DNA from: Corythucha ciliata | Lineage: Eukaryota > Arthropoda > Insecta > Hemiptera > Tingidae | Direction of reading: 5' to 3' | Assembly (NCBI GenBank): GCA_038030265.1 | Contig: CM075943.1 | Span: 23,374,001-23,438,000 of the forward strand | DNA length: 64,000 nt | In this document: positions 48,701-60,700 of the stretch, one piece after another | Layout: the number at the start of each line of letters is the position of its first letter | Position numbering within the stretch: the stretch's first letter is position 1 | The notes under the pieces: generated by a model | What the model was told of the DNA's origin: nothing | The model's input: the letters and a program-made list of their open reading frames with translations, nothing else | The model's database searches: none | Made by a program: the position numbers and the translations under genes

Positions 48701-51690
48701 CTTATTCTCTTGTATATTGCATGGGGAATCGGTTCTTACGTTATCGCTGAGATAAGGTTTTCGCTTTTTACTCTTTAATGCTCGAATCCAAATAATAAAA
48801 ACCAAGTGTTTACTTTAGGGCGAGACTTATAAAGGAAAAAAATGATGACAAATTGATGAGCAGGAAAAATATCAGTTTGCACCGAGATTTCGTTATGATT
48901 CATAATCATAACCCTTGAACACCGCATTGGACCATTAACAAACTCATCCACTTTCATATTTAATTTGGCTAACAATAACCTTCATCGCTATTATGCTGGG
49001 ATTACGAAAAAACCGTTGGTGAGGGGACGGGATTCTTCATGCTCCATCTTCAGCCCTGCAGAATCATTCGGTTCTATTCAACTTGGGCGTGAAAGAAAAG
49101 GGGAGAAGTCGATCAGCGACAAGTTTCAGCGCATCCAGTCGTTGACGACTTGGAGGGACCTCCTAGCTTCTGGGCCTCGCTAGTTCAGAGCAACCGTTTT
49201 TCCGCTATAATAGATTTTTATTTTCTGCTTTTTTGTCCAAAATAGAAGAACATTTGAATGGAAACGCTAACTCCACATTTGCAGACCCGACCAATTTCCC
49301 ATTGAAAAATTATTGGGATTTCACGTTGAACTGTTTTGATAAATACTTGAGTTGGAGAGGAAAAAAACATTACTTTTATCTTGCTCGCTAAGATAAAAGA
49401 CTAGTTATAAGAATTCTGAATAATCAATAGCTCTGACGAAAATTAAGGGTAGAAAAGCTCTTGGCGAGTCAGAGCTTCGTATCAATAAAAGTCCAGATCG
49501 CACGGTCCATTTTTGAAGCAAGTTTGTAAAACAAAGCGGATACTCTCACAGAACATTTTTATGTTTTCAGCCCTGTTCACACGATGTAATGTTTTAAGCT
49601 ATATTGCATGCTAGTTTTTCAAAAACATCCAGTCACTGCCAAGGAACATAAGTTTTTAAAAAACCAGCATGCAATATTGCTTCAAACATGGCATCGTGTG
49701 AACAGGGCTTTACTCGCCAATCGAGGAAACTTGCGAGAAAACACACATCATTGTGATGTGATGTATGTGTGTGTGTGTGGACTAAGGAACGTTTCATAAT
49801 CGTTTTTTGCTTAGCCCTTAGAAGCTTAAATCGAACGTCATAATTTGTCAATCATCTCTTTTGATCAAAAATAAGCAAATACTCGGTCTCCGTGTCGACT
49901 ATGAATTGAATACGGGTCTTAGGCCCATATGCCAAGTCGTTCCTAGAGCCTTCCTGTACCTCCAAGCTCCCTAACTAACCGTAGAGTCATGTTATTTTAT
50001 TTTTCAAGTTTGAGGTTGAGGAAGACTGGACGAGCGACTTAGCATATGGGTCTTAAGACGCGTATAAACTAGGCGATCCGAACATGTATTGCAGCGTTGC
50101 AGGAGCGGAGCGCCTCAGTTTGGACGGGGTTTGCGCTCCGCTCGCGAACAGATCGCGGCGATCCATTCCCTGTCGGTTTTTCAAGCGCATCAAAGGCGGA
50201 GCGCTGGAGCAGTGTGAACGGTTTTTGTATAGCGTGCAACACGATCTGCAACAAAGTTGCGGGCATGACATTTATGCCTAATTTCTTCTTATTTTCTGTA
50301 AACACTCCCCGTACGGCTGTACAATTTTTAAGCACAATTTTGTTTTGATTGTATATTTTGTTCTTTTAGTGATTTACGATTGTTGGAGACTGTAAAAACA
50401 ATTAAAATACCTGTAATGGTATTTTAAAAATACTTATAAAAAAAACTTATGTTCTCCACCATCGTCGTCGTTTCCGAATTTTCCCCTTACTATTGGCCAA
50501 ACCCATGGACGATGTACTAAACATATAGTAATAATATAATGTTTCTTCTTCTGAACCCATTTAACACTAAAATATAACGAAGACGTGGAAAAGATTGATG
50601 GAAAAGTGGATTTGGGGGTGGGGTGATTTCGAGCGGAGTATGTTGCACGAAAAGATGGAGCGCTCATGTTGCAATCGCGGTCGATTCTTTTCAGCCGCTC
50701 CGCACCAGCAACATTGCAATACATGTTCGGATCGCCCAGTTTATACGCGCCTTTACAAGGTTAATGGTTAAGGAAATGAGGAAACAGCTATGAGCACCAC
50801 TTGTCGAACACATGGGTTGTGGTTATAACCCCAAACTGGCTTTGACGCCGTCGCACGTAAAATAAAAACTAAGGTAGGGGGAACTTAATCAAAGGTGTGT
50901 TTCAATCTACTCATTGAACTCGTTTGGAACCGTTCTAGAACCATTTTACCATAGCAACGAACAAATCCTCTGCGTGGTTAATAAGGTGAAGCTAACAAAT
51001 AGTATAGTACAAAGTCAAGGTGAATACATTTTCTATAGGTGCCGCAGATCACTGTCCTTCACCTACGTCACGAGCAGTCCCAACTGCCATTGCGCTTGAC
51101 CCAGTACATTATTAATTGTTATTGGGTTGTGATTTTTGAGAATTCATAAACTTCAATTTCAAAATTAACTTGCTCTGCTGCTCTAGGGTGAGCAATCGGG
51201 AGCAAAGGACTGCTGATGACGTCAGTCTCCACCCCTCCTGACCGATGGGCAGGGGGAAATCTGCGGCACCTATAGTAAAGTTTAGTCACCTTGGTACAAA
51301 GTCTGGCCCACACTATGGCCATTGTTGAAAATACGGCCATTTGACTATTTTCCCCTTCACTTTTCACTCAAGTCAAGGTACCTGGAGCTGGTTAGAGTGT
51401 CTCTCTCGTCGGCGGAGGGCATCAGCCTCAGACAGAGATGTTCAACTATCAACCACACTCTTTAGAAATAGTGAGTGTTAATAGAAATAAAGAAGAGGAA
51501 AAAAAGGAGATAGAGATTTTATTAGCCATCTTGTACAATTCAAACATGACAGTTTCGCTAATAATTGCTCTAGGGCGACGAACGTCACCTTCTGGAGCAA
51601 CGGAAGTACTCGAAACATTTCAACCGCATTCTCCAAAGGCCAAACAAGCATCCCAGAAACTCAAATTAGATTACAAAGGAGGGAGGGAGG

Positions 51691-51736
<46 letters not shown>

Positions 51737-54700
51737 TCTCGTGTGCTGAAAACAGCGTGACAATTCACGCAGGGGATCTAATTTAAGAAATCGTGTTTTC
51801 AAAGACCAAAATTCTGCCTTGACAGGGCACGATTTAGAAGCCGGGAGCAATTTTATTAACCCATTATAAACATCGCAATATAATAATTAAACAACGAAGA
51901 TGAGGAAGATTGAAGCATGAACAAATTATTCTCGAAGTGTCGACATGTTTTGATACCAGAGCTCAAGCACAAGCAATGAAAAGTTACGACCGGATTGTTA
52001 GGTCGGACGAAGAGGCGAGGAGTCAATGAGTCATGTCTGTGGCCCCCTTGCAGAGAAGTGGCAGGTGGCAGGCTGGGAAACGATAAAGGCAAACAAGCGA
52101 AAGGGTTTGGGATGGGATGACCTCCGAAATTAAAATATGCGTGCTCTCATCATCAAGAGATATAGAAGAACGTTACCCCGGGTAACAGTTCGTTGCGACC
52201 GCACACAATTTGTAAGCTGAAGGGGGAGTAAAAGAATATTCCAAACTGGTCAAGTCCGATATTTCTAAAAATATATGACCACAACGTCAGGATGGATAAC
52301 ATGTACAGATACAGGTATCCACGACACGACCCCTTTCCAGGACGGGCACACCGCTCTATTTTTCCCACATAGAAAGTATAGTTCACAAGTTTTCAGGTAA
52401 CGAAAGATTGAGAGGATAAACGGCGAATCGAACGGAGAAGAAAAAAAAAATGGACATTAACCAAACTTGTGCCCAATATTCCACGTCGCGTTAAACTGAC
52501 CCCCTAATGACCCTACTCCAAGGGGGTCATTACCCCTGTGCCTACCCCCTTCCCGCCTGGATCCGCATCATGAGAGATATGGCGCTTCCAAATTGGGCTT
52601 CGTTATGTTATAACTTATATTATGTGTTGAACGCCTCTTTTTCCCACAAAAACATTGCCTTGTTATAACGCAATAGCATAGCAGAAGACAGTGCAAATAC
52701 GTTGAGGTATGAGGCAATATTCAACAAAAAAAACCTAAATAAACCATTCCTCCCGATCAGTTCCTAAACAGCGGTGCGATTCATAGAATTTAATTAATTT
52801 TACCGGGTAGAGTGAAGCGACTCAATTGCACTGACAAAATACATCTCTGAGCCTCAATTCGACGCAATATTATTATAGGGTGAAGGGAATAGGGCTCCAC
52901 CGTTGGGCCCCTATTTTAGATTGAAACAAAAAGAACCATCACAAGGCTGGACCCCAAAAAGACGAAGGATATAATGTAAACGGCTCAGGAACTTTAGGAA
53001 ATTTTATTTTACCGCAAATCATTATTGTTTTCAAGCCATAAAAACGGGATTTTATCTGCAGAGAATGAAATCAATTTAGAATTATTCCTGGGTTTCTAGC
53101 AATGCAGTGTATTACTGTGGTAGAAGCAACAAACTTCACTTCACACAACAAAGAAATCCATTGAAGAAATAAATTAGCCTTCCCGGAACAAAAGTGAGGC
53201 TGTTTGTTTCGTGAACATAAGGTGGGGGGGGGGGTGCTTTACATGGGGTGGATGGAAATATCCAAAACCAAGATATGAACGTGAAGGTGGGAAACATGTC
53301 TCGCAAAAGAAAATTGACGGTCGGAACCCTGTTAACGTATTCTGTGGGTTCGCTACACACGGACACCTGAGAACATGTACTTTAATTGAATGATTGGAGA
53401 ATATAGCGGGGCATACCTGCCCCTGCGCTAGGATTATGTTTCAACTTTAAATAATTTGTTCTTACGTGCATGAGCGTCAGCTGGAGTTTACTGGCGACGC
53501 ACCCTCACTACCAAGTACCAACCATGTTCTTTGAATCATGGCACCCCGAAAGCTACGAAAAAAGTGTGGACGTACCTCTCAATGACGCAAGACCTCAAGA
53601 CGGCCGTAAAACGTTTACTAAAAAAGATACTTTCTAGATATACAAATTCGGGCCAGACTAAAGTAACCAACAGTTAAAAAAAGGTCTCCGTCGATAATTT
53701 ATCCGGTCTCCTGGACCATTGTGGGTAATGTAACCCAGCACCCCATTACTGTTTATGGAGGCGAAATGACGATTTAATGCCTAGCACGATCCCTACATAA
53801 AACAAACGAAATGAACAGGCCCATTCTCTAACAAAAAAGCAATATGTTTTTCGTAGCTATATGTAAATTTCATTCATAGATACGACAAAATTAATGAAAT
53901 AGATATATTGCTATGATAAACATGGTTTTTGTTAAAGAATAGGCACTATTTTCGAAGAGCAGCAAAAACGAATTTTTCAATATTTTTTGTGACCTAGCCG
54001 GCTTCCCGAATCCGACGGCACCAAAGCACTTTCGCCCCATACACTATCCTAGCTAGGGGAGTCAGGAGGCCTATACAGGGTGTTCATGAATTAGCTGGAC
54101 AGAAGAAAACCAGTTATGGGGCACATCATTTGCCATCGAAATTACTATTTGCAGTTTTTGGAAATTCCGCCTTGTTTCCGAAATATCACACATTTTATGA
54201 TTTTTTCACGAATTCCCTTTTTTCCCACTTAAATGACTTCCATACCCTCATAAAATGGTATTATCCCAAAACTAATCAGCTCATTGGAAAGAGCACAGAA
54301 TTTCCTATAAAATGTGTCCCCTTTCGGGTGAAAATTATTTTCGTACCAATCGTGAGAGCAGCCGATTTACTAAAGAAACTGGTGACTCACATTTCCATAC
54401 ATTTTTCCGACGCAATTTTCACCTATTCGCCATTGGGAAGAAAAAATTTGAAATCAGTGGAAAAACTTCCTTATTTTGTAAGCTTTCCAATGATGTACAA
54501 AGGTTCATAGTTTCTGTATTTTTCCGTTGAGATATGAGCAATAAACTTGAAAAATCCACCCAGAAAACGTGAAAATCATGCATTTCTTCGACAATATTTT
54601 ATTACACAGGGAGACATTTCTTTCTTCTTTTATTTTATTTGTGACTCGATTATTCATCTTTCATCTTCTTAGTCAATAATTTAAGTTCCTCTCCCATCCG

Positions 54701-57700
54701 AAAGAGACCCCCACCCCCACTCATGAGTGCCTACGTTATTATTCTATGGGGAGGGGGGGATGAGTTCACGAATCGAGCTGAAATTATTAATTAAGAAGAT
54801 ACAAGATCAATAATTAAGTCAAAAAAATAAATAAAATAAGAAAACAATAGTTCCTTCGGTTATAATGGCACTGAAAAAATGCTTGAATTGCACGTTTTCT
54901 GACTGGGATTTTTCAAGTTTTTACATATATTTCAACGGAAAAATACTGTAAGTGTAAACTTTTACACATCGTTGGAAAGCTTACAAAATAAGGAAGTTTT
55001 TCCACTGATTTCAAATTTTTTCTTCCCTATGGCGAAGAGGTGAAAATCGCGTCGGAAAAATGTATGGAAATGTGAGTCACCAGTTTCTTTAGTAAATCGG
55101 CTGCTCTCACGAATGGTACGAAAATAATTTTCACCCGAAAGGGGACACATTTTAAAGTAAATTTTGTGCTCTTTCCAATGAGCTGATTAGTTTTAGGCTA
55201 GTACCATTTTATGAGGGTATGGAAGTCATCTAAGTGGGAAAAAAGGGAATTCATGAAAAAATCATAAAATGTGTGATACCTCGGAAAAAAAGAGGAATTT
55301 CCAAAAACTCCAAATGGTCATATCGATGGCAAATGGTATGCCCCACAACTGGTTTTCTTCTGTCCAGCTAATTCATGAACACCCTGTATAATACGACTCC
55401 TCGAAAGTATTTATCCTGGGGGCCTTTTGTCTAACAAAAAAACAATATGTCTATTTCATTAATTATTTCGAACGTTTGAATGAAATTTGCATATTGCTAC
55501 GAAAAACATATTGTTTTTTTGTTAAGGCCCGTTCACAAGCTCTGTGCAATGCGTCCGTGGAGTCCATGTAACCCATCAAAATGCTTCATTTTTCGAGGGA
55601 ATAAATTTACGGGCCTTAAAAGCCCGTTCACATGCTCTATGTTTACGTTCTGTGGAGCCTATGCAACCAAACAAATTTATCCCCTCGAAAAATGAAGCAT
55701 TTTGATAGGTAACGTAGACTCCACAGACGCATTGCACAGAGCTTGTGAACGGGGCTTTAAGCCCGCCACTCACGTGCAGTTTTAACTGACAGTTTGAACT
55801 GAACAGTCTAAAACTGACAGTCTAAACTGCACGTGAGTGTGCATTTCGTCTCAGTTAAGGTGAACTGCACAGTTAAACTGTACAGTTCTCAGTTCAATTG
55901 CCAATACCACGTGTCTGTTTTTTACCTAAAGGTAGAAAAAGAAGTGGAGGGAGCGAAATGCATTATTCGTGAAGACGGACTGATAAGCTCAAGACGCTTA
56001 ACGTTGAAATCGCACGATTCCCGCTCCCATACGATGGGATGGGGCCCAATGGTTCTTCACTGAGTTCTTTTAGCAAGCCGATAACCGAAGATTGATTCCG
56101 CCCGAGTACCACTGTTGTCGTTTTTTAGTATTCAAAGATTTTTTATAACTGCACAAATTAAACCGAGAACGGCAATACGGTCCTGCTCGTTCGAATCCAT
56201 TATGTTAACTGAAGATTTGAACTGTACGTGTGTGGGGGACTGAACTGAACAGTCCAAACTGACAGTTTAAACTGTGAAGTTTGAACTGACAGTTCAAACT
56301 GCACGTGAGTGGCCGGCTTTAGAGAATAGGCCCCCCTGCCCAGAAAACTCAGGAGAAGGGTCCCGTTCTCTCTTAAGAAGCTAGGGGATGGTTAGTTGGA
56401 GTAACCACAAGTCAAACCCTAGCTTTGCTGTCACATTCACATAAATGACGCGTTCCGCGGATTTTCTCACACTACCCAAGTGCCTGTAATAGCGTAATCG
56501 AATTTCCTATCAAAGATCAAATCAAATACGATACGTCAAAGTCAAGCTTTGGTTTCCTATAAATCGGTGCCATAATATTGCGGTAGAAAACATTCCCTTT
56601 TTAACATTAGGAAGACTGAAGTTCACTGCCACCCTAAAAGGACCGAATGCCGTCATTTGACGGGTTCTGCAAACGTCAAAATAATGCTACTTATTAAATA
56701 CTAAAATTAAAGCAATTGAGGCCTAAAAACGTCAAAATCCATTCTTCTAGGCGAATGAAAAAAAGTCAAGAGCTTACAGTCGTTTTCAAGAAATAATAAT
56801 TTTCAAACTTTTTCAAATGAAATGCACTAAAAGCAAAACCGTCAAATGACGGGTCTCGGTCTTCCTAGCGTTAAACCACGGCAGTACAGTTACATTCGAA
56901 TGAGACGGGCGTTCATGACGGTGATGAACTGTTCATCAACTATTTTTGAGGGTGACGGTGAACGTATTTTGTTTACAATGAGCGTGAAAACTACCTTGGA
57001 CGCTGGCGAAATTGTAACTAATACTGTCCGAAAATGACTCTATTTTAATGCTGAAAGAAAATACTTCCGAATAGTTGGAACTAGAAGGAAAAAACCGTTC
57101 ATCACCCCCGTCCGTGGAAGCGGTGCCGCTGTCTGTTAACCGCTTGATTTAAAAGGGAAATTTTCTACCGTAATATCACGGCACCGCTTTTAAAGGAAAC
57201 CAAAGCATTAAAGAATAACACCAGGCATTGGTCGCAACTACCTAAGCCTGGCAACATGGTGCCCAGTGCCACATTCACGTCAATAATAGCCCAATAACTT
57301 CTAATATTGGACACGGGTTTGCAGTGTGGAGGCTCCCTCAATGACAATGTTCTTCACGTATTTCTGCTTTCACGTCGCATCTGCGATATCGAACCGTTAC
57401 CTTATCGCTCTAGTATGAACGCTGCCACAGGTCTGAAGGCAGTGGTTTTTGTGTTTCATCTCATAAAATCTCGAGGTAGGAGTGAGATAATTTCAATACA
57501 CCGTTGGGGAAGTTGAGAGAAAGGAGACCTTTTTTGTGGAAAAATGAGAAAATACTTGATTTTTTTTCGTATCAGCGAGGCAAAAACGCCACGTTTCTCG
57601 GCGTTTTTGACAATTTTTAAAGTTTCCTAAGATTAACCCTCTCAATTTTAAAGAAAAGTGCATTTTAAGCTGAGAAACAGCACTCTGATAAAAATACTCT

Positions 57701-60700
57701 TTCTCTGGAAAAAATACTCAAAGTGCAAAAGTGAAATAGGAATTTTTTGATCCAATGGGGTTCTTTCACCAAACAATTTGTGGGCAATCCAAACTGAGTC
57801 ACCCTGCATTCGCCAATAAACATTGGGGCAATATTGACACATACGGACAGGGGATACTTAATTTCACACGCAGCTCAGGACTCTCCTTAACTCCACAAGC
57901 CAGTCCCATTGCCTTTGTCTCAAACCTATACAATGCCACTTCGATGCCCAGCGGCCTCCTAATGCCCAGTAATGCCTCCATGCCCCTCGCCCCCAATGTG
58001 ATGTGTGAAGTTTCTCTGAAATTTAGGGTTTGAAAGAGATATTGCTTTTTTCAATGAGCCAAACCGGGCAAATTGATCATTTGAGGGAAGCATGTCATAC
58101 GAAATGCTTTTTGAATGGTTCAAATACGCGAAATTTTTTGTTGATGCAGTGGAACCGCGAAATTGTTTTTTTAGGTCAAGGAGTTAACCAAAACACCCAC
58201 AAAAATTGCCTAAAGAACGGATCAGCAGCGCAAAATTGAGTTTTTGACGTAGCGGAGCCCGCATTGTTGTTTTCAGCCAATCCAAAAAACTGTTTTGAAT
58301 GGGCGAACTGTGCAAAATTCTGTTGTTTTTTTTTTTGCAAGAATCAGGCCCCGTAAAATTGCTAGACTAGACCGACTCCACGGTATACGGGCCTTAAGGA
58401 ACAATGGCCAATTTGTGAAGATTTGTCGAAATGAAATTAAAAAACTGTAATAACTTATTTTAAAGAGGACACTGTGAAGAAGTTTCTCTGAAATTTGGGT
58501 TGTCCTGCGACGTGATTTTGTATGCACAAGTAGTGGTTCACTTGTCTGCAAAAATTGAAAATCTCCTGTTTTCCCAACTTCTGCCGTAGTGGACATGAAA
58601 AAGGAACAATTCTCTCAGAACTTGCCACCCCTAACACAAAAAAGTGTGCTCTTTTCGAATCTTGCGCCAGAATTTGTCAAAAGCTCGCTTGAAAACGACA
58701 AAATCGCATTTTATTGCAAAAAGTGACATTATGCCTTTAAAAACGCTTAGTTGGAAAAATATCGCGTTCCGGACCACGGTTCATTTCGTCTTTTCGATCT
58801 CAAATCAGGCCTACTTTCACCCAATTTTTTAAAAAAGTTATTCTGAAACAGTAACAGGAAATAAAGCCAGAATAGCGGCAAAAGTCGGCCCAATTTCTAA
58901 TGTGGCTTAACAAATTCCTTTTGATGCATACTTTGAGGATTCGAAGAGTCCGTAACGATACACGTTGGCCAACTCACCCCTGTAAGGGTTGAAAAAAAAT
59001 TGCCCAACCAAGGGGGTTGTAATAGAAAAGTCATTTCGTCTCACATGTGGTTCACTTTTCTATTCCCAAGAGGTCCGTTCCATTGTTTCGCGAGTGCTAC
59101 ACTTTTGAAGAAAATCATCTGGTTTCATTCAATTTTTCAGAATAAGTCAATGAACACATAGTTGAACACATGAGTCACATAGTTTTACACTAGTGTAGCT
59201 AGTGCAAAACAATGGAACGGACCTAACGAAATCACATGGTCTTCTACACTAGTGTAGCACTAGCAAAATAATGGAACGGAACTGAGGTGACTGATCCTAT
59301 GCGGTTGTGTGTGCTGAGTCGATAAAAGTAAGCCCCAAGTCCGTGTGCTGATTACTTCTCGAGTTATAGCATAATTTGTACGAAAAAACGTAGTAGGGAT
59401 CGCATGTATCAATACTTGTGGAGTTACGGACAAACATCTCCAGCACGTTTAAAGGATTTGTTCTTATATTATGTGGGCGTATCTCAAAAAGTATTGACCC
59501 CAGCGATCCCTGCAACCGCTCATTCGATTCAGCACAAAAAACTGCGTAAGATCAGAGAACATGGTTATGGCCGCTTCAGACTATTCGGACGTGGCGAGGG
59601 AACACGCTGTCCCACGTGCGATAAAAAATTCTAGAAAAGGCTTTCATTTGTTTACGTTCACATTGCCTGGACGTGACGTGGGATGATGCTTGTCAGAGCA
59701 ATCTGAATGTAAACAAACAAAATCATTTTCAGGAATTTTGTATCACACTGGGAATGCGTGTTCTCACGTCACGTCCGAGTAGTCTGTATTGACCTTTAGT
59801 CCTGCCCAATATCTTGATACAAATTTTCATAGCGCATCAAAGTATCGGGGAAAACTCATTTTTTCGGGTATTTTCATTAGTAACTCAAAGAATATTGGCC
59901 GCAGAGAAACGAGCCACCATGTATTCGGTTCACCGCCAAAACCTACTTCAGAAATGACATCTACGTCAACTGCATAACTAAACGTTGTACGTGAGGGTTT
60001 TTTGGGAATATTCAAGCCAAAAACTAAGCTTTTTGGTAAAATGTACGTCGTAACACAAAAACTTATCGTCGCACGGATGTGTGGTTGATTTTTATCGACT
60101 CGGCACACAAAACTACGTAGGCTTAGACACCTCGTTGGGGCAAATTTCTTCACTCCTTATAGCGATAAGTTGGCTAACTTCTACCGCCCCTAAAAAAAAT
60201 GTTTGCCACCCCGTATCGTTGCGGACTCTTCGAATCCTGGAAGTATACATCAAAAGGAATTTTTTAAGTCACGTTTGAAGTTGGGCCGAATTTTTCCTTT
60301 TTTAAGATTCGTTTCCTGTACTAGCTGTATAAGCCAAAACCAGTTTTCCGAGTTGCCCAAACTCGCCGATTTTCGAGTGGTCCAATCTCACGAAATTGGG
60401 TTTTTAATGGGCTAACCCACCAAACTTTTGTTGTTAGAAAGGAGCACCAAAACCCATGAAAATATTTAAAATTAGCAGTGATTTTTTATGGCGGCTTTCT
60501 TCTGTATTTGACTCTGTAGCAGCAGAATGAGTTTCAAAAGCCTATTCCCACGAAATTCCTTTTTGTAACCAGCCAAACCCACAAAATTGGTGTCTGAAAG
60601 AGCTGGATCCGCGAAATTGGTTGTTAGAAAGAGCTTTGTCCACGAAATTCGGTTTTTGATTATCACAAACCACGAAATTGGTATTGAGAAGGCCATCTTG

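Larger units (their letters stand above)
55421..56332. mobile_element. MITE family M8, copy split by a chain of three MITEs
   Basis: The left part (55421 to about 55523) begins GGCCTTTTGTCTAACAAAAA. The right remainder TTAGAGAATAGGCC lies at 56319-56332 and completes the inverted end. Everything between (55526-56318) is later insertions. Confidence 0.75.
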
